From: Rubellimicrobium roseum | GTDB taxonomy: Bacteria > Pseudomonadota > Alphaproteobacteria > Rhodobacterales > Rhodobacteraceae | Assembly (NCBI RefSeq): GCF_006152145.1 | Contig: NZ_VDFV01000021.1 | Location: 1 to 56,070 of the forward strand | DNA: 56,070 bases | Direction of reading: 5' to 3' | Part shown: positions 10,252 through 21,925 of the stretch, in pieces | Position numbering within the stretch: the stretch's first letter is position 1 | Layout of the letters: the number at the start of each line of letters is the position of its first letter | Translations under genes and position numbers: made by a program | The notes under the pieces: generated by a model | Seen by the model: only the letters and a program-made list of their open reading frames with translations | Databases searched by the model: none | Told to the model about the DNA's origin: nothing

Positions 10252-11610
10252 ATGAGCAACGCGATCCACATCATCGGCGGCGGCATGGCGGGAGTGGAAG
10301 CGGCCTGGGCCTGCGCCCGCGCCGGCGTGCCGGCCGTCATTCACGAGATGCGACCCAAGGTCGGGACCTTCGCCCATCGGACGGGCGACCTGGCCGAGAT
10401 GGTCTGCTCCAACTCCTTCCGCTCGGACGATCACGAACAGAACGCCGTGGGCCTCCTCCATTGGGAGATGCGCGCGGCGGGCTCGCTGGTCATGGAGATG
10501 GCGGCGCGGCATCGCCTGCCGGCCGGCGGCGCGCTGGCCGTGGACCGCGACGCCTTCTCGCGCGACGTGACGGCGGCGATCCGGTCCAATCCGCTCATCA
10601 GCGTGGTCGAGGGCGAAATGACCACGCTGCCTAAGGATGGCTCCTGGATCGTCGCCACCGGGCCGCTGACCTCGGGTGCGCTGGCCGAGTCCATCAGGGC
10701 CGCCACGGGGGCCGAGCAGCTTGCCTTTTTCGACGCGATCGCACCCATCGTCCATGCCGACACGATCGACATGAGCGTGGCCTGGCGCCAGTCCCGCTAT
10801 GACAAGGGCGAGACCGAGGAGGAGCGGACGGCCTACATCAACTGCCCCATGACCAAGGAGCAGTACGAGGCCTTCATCGACGCGATGCTTGCGGCCGAGA
10901 AGACCGAGTTCCACGAGGGCGAGACGGCCGGCTACTTCGACGGCTGCCTTCCCGTGGAGGTCATGGCCGAGCGGGGACGCGAGACGCTGCGTTTCGGGCC
11001 CATGAAGCCCGTGGGTCTGACCAACGCGCACCAGCCGGACGTCAAGCCCCATGCCGTCGTCCAGCTTCGCCGCGACAACGCGCTCGGGACGCTCTACAAC
11101 ATCGTGGGCTTCCAGACCAAGATGAAGTACGGCGCGCAAACCTCTGTTTTCAAGATGATCCCAGGACTCGAGAACGCAAGCTTCGCGCGCCTGGGCGGCA
11201 TCCATCGCAACACCTTCATCAACTCGCCGACGCTTCTGGACAGCCAGATGCGGCTCAAGGCGCACCCGTGGCTGCGTTTTGCCGGTCAGATCACGGGGGT
11301 CGAGGGCTATGTGGAATCGGCCGCCATGGGGATGCTGGCCGGCCGCCTCGCCGCCGCGGAGGCACGGGGCGAGGCGCTGCCGCCGGTGCCCGCCACGACC
11401 GCCGTGGGGGCGCTCGTGTCGCACATCACCGGCGGGGCGGACGCGAAGTCGTTCCAGCCGATGAACGTCAACTTCGGCCTGTTCCCGCCCTTGCCCGAGG
11501 CCCGCGGCGGGCGGCGAGGCCGGGCCGAACGCTACAAGGGCTACACCGACCGCGCCAAGGCGGACTGGTCGGCGTGGCTGTCGGGGATGGTGGCGCGGGC
11601 GGCCGAGTGA
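10252..11610 (+). CDS. trmFO: Methylenetetrahydrofolate--tRNA-(uracil-5-)-methyltransferase TrmFO
   Basis: A 452-residue flavoprotein that makes ribothymidine at U54 in the tRNA T-loop, using methylene-THF and FADH2. The FAD-binding motif [12 protein letters not shown] lies at residues 6-17. The family signature [11 protein letters not shown] (about 50-60), which contains the catalytic-region cysteine, is present. Also conserved are [23 protein letters not shown] and a C-terminal [11 protein letters not shown]-like segment. The stop overlaps the GTG start of gluQ, so the two tRNA-modification genes are coupled. Confidence 0.96.
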   Translation: MSNAIHIIGGGMAGVEAAWACARAGVPAVIHEMRPKVGTFAHRTGDLAEMVCSNSFRSDDHEQNAVGLLHWEMRAAGSLVMEMAARHRLPAGGALAVDRDAFSRDVTAAIRSNPLISVVEGEMTTLPKDGSWIVATGPLTSGALAESIRAATGAEQLAFFDAIAPIVHADTIDMSVAWRQSRYDKGETEEERTAYINCPMTKEQYEAFIDAMLAAEKTEFHEGETAGYFDGCLPVEVMAERGRETLRFGPMKPVGLTNAHQPDVKPHAVVQLRRDNALGTLYNIVGFQTKMKYGAQTSVFKMIPGLENASFARLGGIHRNTFINSPTLLDSQMRLKAHPWLRFAGQITGVEGYVESAAMGMLAGRLAAAEARGEALPPVPATTAVGALVSHITGGADAKSFQPMNVNFGLFPPLPEARGGRRGRAERYKGYTDRAKADWSAWLSGMVARAAE

Positions 11611-12449
11611 GGACCCGGTTCGCGCCATCCCCCACGGGGCCGCTGCATCTGGGGCACGCCTTTGCGGCGATCACGGCGCACGACCTCGCCCGCGCGGCCG
11701 GCGGCCAGTTCCTCCTGCGGATCGAGGACATCGACCGGCAACGCTCCAAGCCGGAGTGGGAGGCGCAGGCCCTCGACGACCTCGCTTGGCTGGGCCTGAC
11801 CTGGGACGAGCCCCCCCTGCGCCAGTCCGAGCGTCTTCCGGCCCACCGGGCGGCGCTGGCCGAGCTCTGGTCACGCGGTCTGCTTTATCCCTGCACCTGC
11901 CAGCGTCGCGACATCCTCGAGGCCGCCTCGGCCCCACAGGAAGGTGGCGCGCCACTGATCGGGCCCGATGGCGTGGTCTATCCGGGCACCTGCCGGGACA
12001 ACCCACGGAGCGGCCCCCTGCCCTCGGGCGCCGCCTTGCGGCTGGACATGAGGAAGGCCCTGCAAGACCTTGGCGAGATTGCCTACTCGGAAACCGGCAC
12101 CCGTGACGGCATGGTTCATGTCTCGGCCGGGCACCTGATCCGTTCGGTGGGCGACGTGGTGCTGGCGCGACGTGACTTCGGAACGTCCTACCATCTCGCG
12201 GTGACCGTGGACGACGCGGCGCAAGGCATCACGCTCGTCACCCGCGGCGAGGATCTGGCCGAGGCGACGCCGATCCATGTGCTTCTCCAGCGACTTCTCG
12301 GCCTGCCGACGCCGGTCTATCACCACCACCGCCTGATCCGGGACGAGACCGGACGGCGGCTGGCCAAGCGCGAGGACGCCAGGGCGATCGCGCGCTACCG
12401 CGCCGAAGGAGCGACGCCCGCCGACATCCGACGCATGGTCGATCTGTAG
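11607..12449 (+). CDS. gluQ: Glutamyl-Q tRNA(Asp) synthetase
   Basis: A 280-residue paralogue of the GluRS catalytic domain lacking the anticodon-binding domain; it attaches glutamate to queuosine-34 of tRNA-Asp. The class I motif HLGHA lies at residues 14-18 after [12 protein letters not shown], and the KMSKS-like loop is RRLAKRED near 255. The Zn-ligand region is [10 protein letters not shown] with YPGTC later. The GTG start at 11607 forms a GTGA overlap with the trmFO stop and puts the conserved [10 protein letters not shown] at the N-terminus. It is convergent with hisI. Confidence 0.94.
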   Translation: MRTRFAPSPTGPLHLGHAFAAITAHDLARAAGGQFLLRIEDIDRQRSKPEWEAQALDDLAWLGLTWDEPPLRQSERLPAHRAALAELWSRGLLYPCTCQRRDILEAASAPQEGGAPLIGPDGVVYPGTCRDNPRSGPLPSGAALRLDMRKALQDLGEIAYSETGTRDGMVHVSAGHLIRSVGDVVLARRDFGTSYHLAVTVDDAAQGITLVTRGEDLAEATPIHVLLQRLLGLPTPVYHHHRLIRDETGRRLAKREDARAIARYRAEGATPADIRRMVDL

Positions 12450-12498
12450 GCCAGATCCGCCGAGCCATAGCTCCGGGACAGGACGGACGGGATCGCCC

Positions 12499-12837
12499 TC
12501 AGGGGACCGCAACCTCCGCGACCGAAGTGAAGAAGCAGCTCCGGGCACCGGTATGGCAGGCCGGACCCGTCTGCTTCACGGTCACGAGAATCGCGTCCCG
12601 GTCGCAGTCGACTTTCATCTCCACGAGTTCCTGCACATGCCCGCTCGTCTCGCCCTTGATCCAGAACGATTGGCGCGAACGCGACCAGTAGGTGACGCGG
12701 CGCGTCTCCAGCGTGCGCGCCACGGCGTCGGCGTTCATCCAAGCCAGCATCAGCACCTCGCCCGTGGCATGGTCCTGCGCGATGGCGGGAATCAGGCCCG
12801 CCGAGTTGTACGTCAGTGTCGCAGGATCGAAGGCCAT
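12499..12837 (-). CDS. hisI: Phosphoribosyl-AMP cyclohydrolase
   Basis: A 112-residue monofunctional HisI that opens the adenine ring of phosphoribosyl-AMP in histidine synthesis. Typical motifs include [27 protein letters not shown] (about 53-68), the metal-binding VDCDRDA, and [13 protein letters not shown] with the Zn cysteines. The fused HisE domain found in enterics is absent, as usual in alphaproteobacteria. The ATG at 12837 gives the normal N-terminus. It is divergent from the iron-sulfur scaffold gene. Confidence 0.95.
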   Translation of the reverse strand: MAFDPATLTYNSAGLIPAIAQDHATGEVLMLAWMNADAVARTLETRRVTYWSRSRQSFWIKGETSGHVQELVEMKVDCDRDAILVTVKQTGPACHTGARSCFFTSVAEVAVP

Positions 12838-12904
12838 GGCGGAAGTCCTTTGGCAAGCGCGGGGAACGCGCCTATCTAGGCGGCACGCCACCGAAGGGCA
12901 AACC

Positions 12905-13363
12905 ATGTCGGACCAGGACCTTCTCCAACTCTATTCAACTCGCATCCTGGCGCTCGCGGCCGACATCCCGCGACTGGGCCGGCTCGACGCGCCGCAGGGC
13001 ACCGCCCGGAAGCGCGCTCCGCTCTGCGGCTCCACGATCGGCGTGGAGGTGACGCTGGAGAACGGCCGCATCGCCGGCTTCGCGCAGGATGTGCGGGCCT
13101 GCGCGCTTGGGCAGGCGGCGGCCTCGGTCCTTGGCGCGACGGTCGTGGGCCTTACGCCCGACGAGGTGCGACAGGGCCGCGACGGCCTGCGCGCCATGCT
13201 GCGCGACGGGGCCGAGCCGCCGGGCGCCCCTTGGGAGGCTCTCGCCGTCTTGATCCCCGCGCGGGACCATCCGAACCGGCACGGCTCCATCCTGCTGGCC
13301 TTCGAGGCCACGATCGAGGCGCTGGAGCAGGCTGTGGGGCAGAAAAAAGCCGCCGCGACCTGA
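12905..13363 (+). CDS. Iron-sulfur cluster assembly scaffold-like protein (IscU/NifU N-domain type)
   Basis: A 152-residue SUF/IscU-like fold protein. Two cysteines of the classic scaffold triad are visible: Cys in APLCGSTI (about 41) and Cys in [15 protein letters not shown] (about 64). The third, normally near the C-terminus, is missing: no cysteine follows. Such proteins are widespread in Rhodobacterales and are annotated as Fe-S assembly proteins, but the missing ligand makes scaffold activity uncertain. The ATG at 12905 follows GAAGGGCAAACC. Confidence 0.75.
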   Translation: MSDQDLLQLYSTRILALAADIPRLGRLDAPQGTARKRAPLCGSTIGVEVTLENGRIAGFAQDVRACALGQAAASVLGATVVGLTPDEVRQGRDGLRAMLRDGAEPPGAPWEALAVLIPARDHPNRHGSILLAFEATIEALEQAVGQKKAAAT

Positions 13364-13390
13364 AGGGCACGCGGCGGCCAGGAAAGCACC

Positions 13391-13424
13391 CCCGCCGGGA
13401 CGCGGGCCGCGATCCGCCGGCGGG
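13391..13424. terminator. Possible bidirectional terminator between convergent genes
   Basis: CCCGCCGG (13391-13398) pairs with CCGGCGGG (13417-13424), with a smaller internal GCGG/CCGC stem. It lies between the scaffold gene (ending 13363) and the small minus-strand gene (ending 13483). No T-run is present. Confidence 0.35.
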
Positions 13425-13482
13425 CAACCGGACGGACCTCCACGAAGGACGAGGCGACGCCGCTGCGGGGGCGCGGGCAGAT

Positions 13483-13602
13483 CTAGAAAAAGCCGGGCAA
13501 GGCAAGTCCCGCCACGAGCAGCACGCCCAGCGACAGCGCCCCAAGGAGATCGGACAGGAGCCCCCAATCGAAGCCGGTGGTCAGTTCATCGTCGCCGTTC
13601 AT
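13483..13602 (-). CDS. 39-residue single-pass membrane protein, LexA-box controlled
   Basis: A 40-codon frame preceded by AAGGAGGAC, an excellent Shine-Dalgarno four bases from the ATG. Codon third positions are strongly G/C like neighbouring genes. The protein has a short acidic N-terminus (MNGDDELTTGFDW), then a continuous hydrophobic stretch from about residue 14 to the end (ends ALPGFF), a single membrane helix with one aspartate inside. A perfect alphaproteobacterial LexA box lies 63-77 bp upstream of the ATG, and the next gene upstream on the same strand is recG. This suggests an SOS-induced small inner-membrane protein, by analogy with the Caulobacter division inhibitor SidA. Homology is not shown. 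No annotated family is recognised. Confidence 0.72.
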   Translation of the reverse strand: MNGDDELTTGFDWGLLSDLLGALSLGVLLVAGLALPGFF

Positions 13603-13615
13603 ACTGTCCTCCTTC

Positions 13616-13680
13616 TGTTCTCATCCGTTGCCCCTTTGTTCTCACGAGCTTTACCTTCTGTAAAGAACTTTATGAGAACA
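13616..13680 (-). promoter_or_regulatory. SOS regulatory region: LexA box plus repeated TGTTCTCA motifs
   Basis: GAACTTTATGAGAAC at 13665-13679 matches the alphaproteobacterial LexA operator GTTC-N7-GTTC exactly on the minus strand. The octamer TGTTCTCA occurs directly at 13616 and 13637 and inverted (TGAGAACA) at 13673. The second and third form an imperfect palindrome (13637-13680) around CTTTAC/GTAAAG. The cluster lies between the small membrane-protein gene and the recG stop, so it most likely drives the former. Confidence 0.78.
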
Positions 13681-13766
13681 TCGTCGCCATCGGCAAAGAA
13701 GGGCCAGATGCAATGAAGCAGGATCAGGGAGGAAGCCCAGGAGCCGGGCCCATGACGGGGTTCGGA

Positions 13767-16061
13767 CTAGCCGACCCCGATCAGACGGATGGCCCGGTCC
13801 TGCTCCATCAGCCACAGCAGGAGCCGCGCCGCCTGCCCCCGGGGCGATTCGAGGCGCGGGTCGTCATGAAGAAGCTTGCGCGCGTCGCTCTGGGCGATAG
13901 CCATGAGCCCCGTCTGCCGTTCCAGGTCGGCGATGCGGAATCGCGGCAGGCCCGACTGCGCCGTGCCGATCACGTCGCCCGCCCCGCGGATAGCAAGATC
14001 CTCTTCGGCGATGCGGAAGCCGTCCTCGCTCTCGCGCAGCAGGGTCAGCCGCCGCCTGGCCGTCTCGCCTAGGGGAGGCTCGTAGAGCAGGACGCAGGTG
14101 GACTGGGCCGAGCCGCGTCCCACCCGCCCGCGAAGCTGATGAAGCTGCGCGAGCCCGAAGGTCTCGGCCCGCTCGATGACCATGATCGAGGCGTTGGGGA
14201 CGTTCACCCCCACCTCGATGACCGTGGTCGCCACAAGAAGCGCCGTCCGCCCCTCGACGAAGGCCTGCATCGCCGCGTCCTTCTCGGCCGGCGCCAGCCG
14301 CCCGTGGACAAGGCCCACCCGTTCCCCGAGGATGGACTGGAGCTGGCGAAACCTCACCTCTGCGGCGGTCAGGTCGCTCTGGTCCGATTCCTCGACCAGG
14401 GGACAGACCCAGTAGGCCTGCCGTCCCTCGGCGATAGCGGCGCGGAGCCGCCCCACGACCTCATCGAGCCGTTCCGTCGAGGCGAGCACGGTCGTGACGG
14501 GCTTGCGACCCGGAGGCTTCTCGTCGAGCACCGACAGGTCCATGTCGCCGTACTGCGCCAGCGCAAGGCTGCGTGGGATCGGCGTCGCGGTCATCACCAG
14601 CACGTCCGCCGATGCGCCTTTGGCGCCCAGCTCCATCCGCTGCGCGACGCCGAAGCGGTGCTGCTCGTCCACCACGGCCAGGCGCAGGTCGCGGAACTCC
14701 ACGTCCTTCTGGAACAGAGCATGGGTGCCCACCAGAACGTGGATGCGCCCCTCGGCCAGGGCGGCGAGCTTGGCCGCGCGCTCGGCCCCCTTGTCGCGGC
14801 CAGTGAACAGCTCGACGGTCACGCCCGCCGCCTCGGCCAGCGGCCGGATCCCCTCGTAATGCTGCTGGGCCAGGATGCCGGTCGGCGCCATCAGCGCGCC
14901 CTGCCCGCCCGCCTCGACCGCGATCAGCAGCGCCAAGAGAGCGACCAGCGTCTTGCCCGCACCCACGTCACCCTGCAGGAGCCGGTTCATCCGCCGGGTC
15001 GAAGCCATGTCCGCCTCGATCTCGGCCACCGCACGCCGCTGCGCGCCCGTAGGTTCATAGGGCAAGGCTCCAAGCACCCGAGCCCGCAGGTCTCCGTCGC
15101 CTCGCGTCACCTGCCCGCGGGCACGCCGCGCCGTGGCCCGGGCGAGCGCCAGGGTGAGTTGATGGGCCAGAAGCTCGTCATAGGCGAGCCTGCGCCGGGC
15201 CGGCGCGTCGGGCCGCAGGTCCGGGCCGCCTTCGGGAGCGTGAGCCTGCATCAGCGCCTCACGCCAGGGTGGAAACGCCTCGCGCTCCCGCAGGCCGGGG
15301 TCGATCCATTCGGGCAGGTCGGGCGCGAGCGCCAGTGCCCCCTGTGCGGCCTTGCCCATCACCTTCTGCGAAACGCCCCCCGCTAGCGGATAGACCGGCT
15401 CGTAGCCCGGGATGGCGGCAAGCTCCTCCTCGGGCAAGATGTGGTCAGGATGCGCCATCCGGCCGACGCCATCGAAGAGCTCGACCTTGCCGCTGACGAC
15501 CCGTCGGCTGCCCAGGGGAAGGGCGCGGGCCGGCCAATCCGCCGGCGCGTGGAAGAACACGATCTGAAAGCTCGTCTGGGCGTCGGCGACGGTCACGACA
15601 TGGGGGCGGCCCTTGGCCGGGGGGGGACGGTGACGCTCCACCCGAACGGCGACCGTGACCACGGCGGGCAGCGGCACCTCTCGGATGCTCTCGCGCAGAC
15701 GCCGGTCGACGCCACCCTGCGGCAAGGTGAACAAAAGATCGCGCGGCCGTCCGAGCCCCGCGCCATCCAGGACCTGCGCCGTCTTGGGCCCAATCCCCCG
15801 AAGGCCGGTCACAGGCCCGAAGACCGGCCAGAGGATCTCGGGTCGGCCCCGGACGGAGGTGCTCGCCGCCGGCGCGCCTCCTCCCCCGGACAACCGATGC
15901 GACGTCGGCCCCGACCCGGTCGAGGCACCTGCCTGCGGGTCGGGTTTGCTGTCCGAGCCTTCTTCCACGTTGCCCAGCGAAGGCGGGCGATCCGCCTCGC
16001 TCGACGTCGGTCCCGCCGCGTTCGGCACGGCACCAGGGATGGATGGGTCGCCGCGACCCAT
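13767..16061 (-). CDS. recG: ATP-dependent DNA helicase RecG
   Basis: A 764-residue branch-migrating helicase for stalled forks and Holliday junctions. After a wedge/OB domain, helicase motifs follow: Walker A GDVGAGKT (about 370), motif II DEQH, MTATPIPRSLA, and the RecG-specific TRG region with GLAQLHQLRGRVGRG. The first about 72 residues (Pro/Ser/Gly-rich) precede the usual start (GRPEILWPVF). I kept ATG 16061 because GGAGG lies six bases upstream and it starts one base after the ligA stop (coupled translation). No convincing start exists nearer the family N-terminus. Confidence 0.96.
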   Translation of the reverse strand: MGRGDPSIPGAVPNAAGPTSSEADRPPSLGNVEEGSDSKPDPQAGASTGSGPTSHRLSGGGGAPAASTSVRGRPEILWPVFGPVTGLRGIGPKTAQVLDGAGLGRPRDLLFTLPQGGVDRRLRESIREVPLPAVVTVAVRVERHRPPPAKGRPHVVTVADAQTSFQIVFFHAPADWPARALPLGSRRVVSGKVELFDGVGRMAHPDHILPEEELAAIPGYEPVYPLAGGVSQKVMGKAAQGALALAPDLPEWIDPGLREREAFPPWREALMQAHAPEGGPDLRPDAPARRRLAYDELLAHQLTLALARATARRARGQVTRGDGDLRARVLGALPYEPTGAQRRAVAEIEADMASTRRMNRLLQGDVGAGKTLVALLALLIAVEAGGQGALMAPTGILAQQHYEGIRPLAEAAGVTVELFTGRDKGAERAAKLAALAEGRIHVLVGTHALFQKDVEFRDLRLAVVDEQHRFGVAQRMELGAKGASADVLVMTATPIPRSLALAQYGDMDLSVLDEKPPGRKPVTTVLASTERLDEVVGRLRAAIAEGRQAYWVCPLVEESDQSDLTAAEVRFRQLQSILGERVGLVHGRLAPAEKDAAMQAFVEGRTALLVATTVIEVGVNVPNASIMVIERAETFGLAQLHQLRGRVGRGSAQSTCVLLYEPPLGETARRRLTLLRESEDGFRIAEEDLAIRGAGDVIGTAQSGLPRFRIADLERQTGLMAIAQSDARKLLHDDPRLESPRGQAARLLLWLMEQDRAIRLIGVG

Positions 16062-16062
16062 C

Positions 16063-18396
<2,334 letters not shown>

Positions 18397-19113
18397 TCAG
18401 GCGCCCACGGCCAATCGCTCGGCATCGCGCGTCACAGGCTCGGGGTCCCGCAGGACGTAGCCCCGGCCCCAGACGGTCTCGATGTGGCTGTCGCCGCTGT
18501 TGGCGTTGGCCAGCTTCTTGCGCAGCTTGCAGATGAACACGTCGATGATCTTCAGCTCGGGTTCGTCCATGCCGCCATACAGATGGTTGAGGAACATCTC
18601 CTTGGTCAGCGTGGTCCCTTTGCGCAGCGAGAGGAGCTCCAGCATCTGGTACTCCTTGCCGGTCAGGTGGACCGCATGCCCCGCGACCTCGACCGTCTTG
18701 GTGTCAAGGTTCACGACGATCCGGCCCGTGCGGATCACCGACTGCGAGTGTCCCTTGGATCGGCGGATGATCGCGTGGATGCGGGCGACCAGTTCCTCGC
18801 GGTGGAAAGGCTTGGTCAGATAGTCGTCCGCCCCGAAGCCGAAGCCCTTGAGCTTGCTGTCGGTGTCGTCATCCCCCGACAGGATCAGGATCGGCGTTTC
18901 CACCTTCGCCTGGCGAAGCTGGCGAAGGACCTCGTGCCCGTTCATGTCGGGCAGGTTGAGGTCCAGAAGGATCAGGTCGTAGTCATAGAGCTTGGCGAGG
19001 TCGATCCCTTCCTCGCCCAGATCGGTCGCATAGACATTGAGGTTCGCGTGCGTGAGCATCAATTCGATGCTGCGCGAGGTTGTCGGGTCGTCTTCGACGA
19101 GCAGGACTCGCAT
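18397..19113 (-). CDS. ctrA: Cell-cycle response regulator CtrA
   Basis: A 238-residue OmpR-type response regulator. The receiver domain has Asp8/Asp9 and phospho-acceptor Asp51 ([15 protein letters not shown]) and Lys in TKPF. The winged-helix C-terminal domain contains the CtrA hallmark [17 protein letters not shown] and [23 protein letters not shown]. CtrA controls division, motility and, in Rhodobacter, gene transfer agent genes. A CtrA-type half-site pair lies 50-64 bp upstream, consistent with autoregulation. sciP lies directly upstream in the same orientation. Confidence 0.98.
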   Translation of the reverse strand: MRVLLVEDDPTTSRSIELMLTHANLNVYATDLGEEGIDLAKLYDYDLILLDLNLPDMNGHEVLRQLRQAKVETPILILSGDDDTDSKLKGFGFGADDYLTKPFHREELVARIHAIIRRSKGHSQSVIRTGRIVVNLDTKTVEVAGHAVHLTGKEYQMLELLSLRKGTTLTKEMFLNHLYGGMDEPELKIIDVFICKLRKKLANANSGDSHIETVWGRGYVLRDPEPVTRDAERLAVGA

Positions 19114-19162
19114 ACCATGGCCTCCGTAGCCGAATCTTCAACCTACTCTACGAGCGAAATAG

Positions 19163-19177
19163 TTAATTGCTCGTTAC
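19163..19177 (-). promoter_or_regulatory. Candidate CtrA-binding site upstream of ctrA
   Basis: TTAA-TTGCTCG-TTAC matches the TTAA-N7-TTAA CtrA consensus at seven of eight fixed positions. It lies 50-64 bp before the ctrA ATG, between sciP and ctrA, which fits autoregulation known in Caulobacter. Binding is not demonstrated. Confidence 0.5.
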
Positions 19178-19204
19178 GATGTGCCCGAGTCCTCGCACTG
19201 CTCG

Positions 19205-19483
19205 CTATGGTTGTCTATACTTCTGGAGCCATGTGGCCCGCAGCCCCCCCACCCCATGCGCCGTCACGGCCTCGATCCACTCGTCGAGTTCCTCCTCGCT
19301 CAGCCCGTAGGTGCTGAGCGCGGTCCCGCGCGAGATCAGCCCCGTTTCGACCGCCCGCACCACGGCCGCCTTACGTGAGGCCACCCAGCGCCTTGTGTCG
19401 GGCGGCGGCAGGTCCGCCCGTGTCATCACCTTGCCATCCGCCAGTGTCACCGACCGCGGTCCATCCACCTTGCGCAGAAACAT
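19205..19483 (-). CDS. sciP: DUF1153 protein, SciP-like CtrA inhibitor
   Basis: A 92-residue helix-turn-helix protein with the DUF1153 core: LPPPDTRRWVASRKAAVV (25-42), VETGLISRGTALSTYGLS, and the C-terminal AHGVGGLRATWLQKYR. In Caulobacter SciP binds DNA-bound CtrA and blocks its activation of target promoters. Location immediately upstream of ctrA supports the assignment. It is divergent from mnmA. Confidence 0.88.
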   Translation of the reverse strand: MFLRKVDGPRSVTLADGKVMTRADLPPPDTRRWVASRKAAVVRAVETGLISRGTALSTYGLSEEELDEWIEAVTAHGVGGLRATWLQKYRQP

Positions 19484-19556
19484 CTCTCACCCCTGTCTGA
19501 CGCATCTCGCAGGGGCATCATCGCGCGCGACTCTTAAGGGGGGGTGAACCCGGGCC

Positions 19557-19584
19557 TTGTGGCTCCGTCGCATTTTCCTATATT
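19557..19584 (+). promoter_or_regulatory. Probable mnmA promoter
   Basis: TTGTGG (19557-19562) and TATATT (19579-19584) with 16-bp spacing, about 48 bp before the mnmA ATG. Confidence 0.45.
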
Positions 19585-19631
19585 GTGCGCCGTCCCGGGG
19601 CCCTGTCCGGCCCGTCCTGGAAACGGTTCCC

Positions 19632-20777
19632 ATGCCTCTCGACCAACTTGCCATGCCCTCGGGGCTCAACTCCCTTGGCTTTGCCAAGGCTCCGGCCGAC
19701 ACGCGCGTGGTGGTCGCCATGTCGGGCGGGGTCGACAGCTCGGTGGTCGCCGCACAGCTCAAGGAGGAGGGCTACGACGTCGTGGGGGTCACCCTGCAGT
19801 TGTACGATCATGGCGCCGCGCTGGCGAAAAAGGGGGCGTGCTGCGCTGGCCGCGACATTCACGACGCGCGGCGCGTGGCCGAAACGATGGGCTTCCCGCA
19901 TTACGTCCTCGATTACGAAACGCTGTTTCGCGAATCCGTAATCGATGAATTCGCGGATAGTTATCTGGCCGGAGCCACGCCCGTGCCCTGCATCCGCTGC
20001 AACGAGCGGGTGAAGTTCCGCGACCTGCTGAACGTGGCCCGCGACCTCGACGCCGACTGCATGGCGACCGGTCACTACATCCGGCGATTCGACGGCCCCC
20101 ACGGGCCCGAGCTGCATCGCGCAGCCGACGCCGCACGCGACCAGTCCTACTTCCTCTTCTCCACCACGCCCGAGCAACTCGCCTTCCTGCGCTTCCCGCT
20201 GGGCGGCCTCGCCTCCAAGGCCGAGACGCGGGCGCTGGCCGCCCGCCATGGCCTGCCGGTGGCCGACAAGCCCGACAGCCAGGACATCTGCTTCGTGCCC
20301 AACGGCAACTATGCCGCCGTGATCGAGAAGCTGCGCCCCGGCGCGGCCGAGCCCGGCGAGATCGTGGACCACGAAGGGCGCGTGCTGGGCCGCCATGACG
20401 GCGTGATCCGCTACACCGTTGGCCAGCGGCGGGGGCTTGGGATCGGCGGGCTCGACGAGCCGCTCTTCGTCGTCCGGCTCGACGCCGACAAGAGGCAGGT
20501 GGTCGTGGGCCCGCGCGAACTGCTGCGCTCGCGCAATGTCGCGCTCAAGGAGGTCAACTGGCTGGGCGACGGGCCGCTGGAAGGCGAGCACGAGGTGCTG
20601 GTCCGCGTGCGCTCCACCCGCCAGCCGGTGCCCGCGACGCTGCGTCCTGCGCCGGGTGGGGCCGAGGTGACGCTTTTCACACCCGAGGAAGGCGTGGCGC
20701 CCGGTCAGGCCTGCGTGTTCTACGCGCCCGAGGGGACGCGGGTGCTCGGCGGCGGCTGGATCGTCCGGGCGGCCTGA
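19632..20777 (+). CDS. mnmA: tRNA-specific 2-thiouridylase MnmA
   Basis: A 381-residue enzyme that thiolates U34 of tRNA-Glu/Gln/Lys using ATP and persulfide sulfur. The PP-loop SGGVDSS is at 31-37. The catalytic-region cysteines are in [11 protein letters not shown] and in [11 protein letters not shown], and GHYIR follows CMATG. The ATG at 19632 gives the normal Rhodobacterales length. The last 58 bp overlap the 3' end of lpxB on the opposite strand, an unusually deep convergent overlap. Confidence 0.96.
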   Translation: MPLDQLAMPSGLNSLGFAKAPADTRVVVAMSGGVDSSVVAAQLKEEGYDVVGVTLQLYDHGAALAKKGACCAGRDIHDARRVAETMGFPHYVLDYETLFRESVIDEFADSYLAGATPVPCIRCNERVKFRDLLNVARDLDADCMATGHYIRRFDGPHGPELHRAADAARDQSYFLFSTTPEQLAFLRFPLGGLASKAETRALAARHGLPVADKPDSQDICFVPNGNYAAVIEKLRPGAAEPGEIVDHEGRVLGRHDGVIRYTVGQRRGLGIGGLDEPLFVVRLDADKRQVVVGPRELLRSRNVALKEVNWLGDGPLEGEHEVLVRVRSTRQPVPATLRPAPGGAEVTLFTPEEGVAPGQACVFYAPEGTRVLGGGWIVRAA

Positions 20778-21925
20778 GCCGCATCCCACCGGTTCAGGAT
20801 CGCCCGTGCGGCCCGAAGTCCCGGCGCTTCGCCGCCCTCGCCCAGGCGCTCCATCGTCAACCGCATGGCCGCCTGCTGGGCGGCGGGGTCGTCCATCACG
20901 CGCAGGAGCGCCTCGGAGATGGGGACGGGGCGGCAGGCCGGGCCCAGGAACTCGGGGACCGCGCGGGTGTCCGAGACGATGTTGACCAGCGTCGCCGTGT
21001 CGAGCCGCACCATGCGGCTGATGATCTGCCAGGATAGCCACGCCATGTCGTAGGCGATGACCATGGGCGTGCGGCTGGCCGCGAGTTCCAGCGACACGGT
21101 GCCCGACGCGGCCAGCGCCACGTCGGCCGCGCGGAAGGCGGCGCGCTTGGTGGCCTGCCCCAGGGGATCGGCGCGCGGCGTCAGGATCAGCGGCTTCACG
21201 GGCCAGCCGGCGGACAGGTCGCGCACGAGATCGACCACGGGCGCGGCGGCGGGCAGGACGACGCGGGTTCCCGGCCGGGCCTCGGCCACCCGCCCCAGCG
21301 CCTCGCCGAAGCGGCCCGACAGGCGCTCCACCTCCGAGCGGCGCGAGCCGGGCAGCGCCAGCACCAGCGGCGCGTCGCCAATCCCGAAGGTGCCGCGGAA
21401 GGCGGTGGCCTCGGCCTCGGTCGCCTGCTCCTCGGACACGACCGGATGGCCCACGAAGTCGCAGGGAATGCCCTGCGCCTCCCAGAGCGGCGGCTCGAAA
21501 GGAAAGAGCGCGAGAAGCTGGTCTGCGACGCCGCGCAGCTTCTTGGCTCGTCCCGGCCGCCAGGCCCAGATGGTGGGCGCGACGTAGTGGACGCAGTGCA
21601 CGCCCGTGTCGCGCACCGCGCGGGCGACCCGCAGCCCGAAATCGGGACTGTCGATGGTCAGGAGGATGTCGGGACGCGTCTCCCGCACGGCGGCGATCGT
21701 TTCGTCGAGCCGCTGGCGGAGCGAGCCGTAATGGCGGAGCACCTCGACCAGCCCCATCACGCTCAGGTCCGACATGGGGAACCGGCTTTTCAGCCCTTCG
21801 GCGATCATCGCTTCGCCGCCCACGCCGTCGAAGGCCACCTCGGGGCGAAGCGCGCGCAGCCCCGCCATGACGGCTGCGCCCAGCCGGTCGCCCGAGGGCT
21901 CTCCGGCGACGAGGAAGACCCTCAT
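20720..21925 (-). CDS. lpxB: Lipid-A-disaccharide synthase
   Basis: A 401-residue GT19 glycosyltransferase joining UDP-2,3-diacyl-GlcN and lipid X. The N-terminal [15 protein letters not shown], the central [19 protein letters not shown] and FPFEPP, and the C-terminal LPGSRRSEV and SGTVSLELA motifs are all present. The C-terminal tail (residues past about 382) lies within the overlap with mnmA. It is the last gene of the pyrH-to-lpxB cluster; lpxI ends overlapping its ATG. Confidence 0.96.
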   Translation of the reverse strand: MRVFLVAGEPSGDRLGAAVMAGLRALRPEVAFDGVGGEAMIAEGLKSRFPMSDLSVMGLVEVLRHYGSLRQRLDETIAAVRETRPDILLTIDSPDFGLRVARAVRDTGVHCVHYVAPTIWAWRPGRAKKLRGVADQLLALFPFEPPLWEAQGIPCDFVGHPVVSEEQATEAEATAFRGTFGIGDAPLVLALPGSRRSEVERLSGRFGEALGRVAEARPGTRVVLPAAAPVVDLVRDLSAGWPVKPLILTPRADPLGQATKRAAFRAADVALAASGTVSLELAASRTPMVIAYDMAWLSWQIISRMVRLDTATLVNIVSDTRAVPEFLGPACRPVPISEALLRVMDDPAAQQAAMRLTMERLGEGGEAPGLRAARAILNRWDAAQAARTIQPPPSTRVPSGA

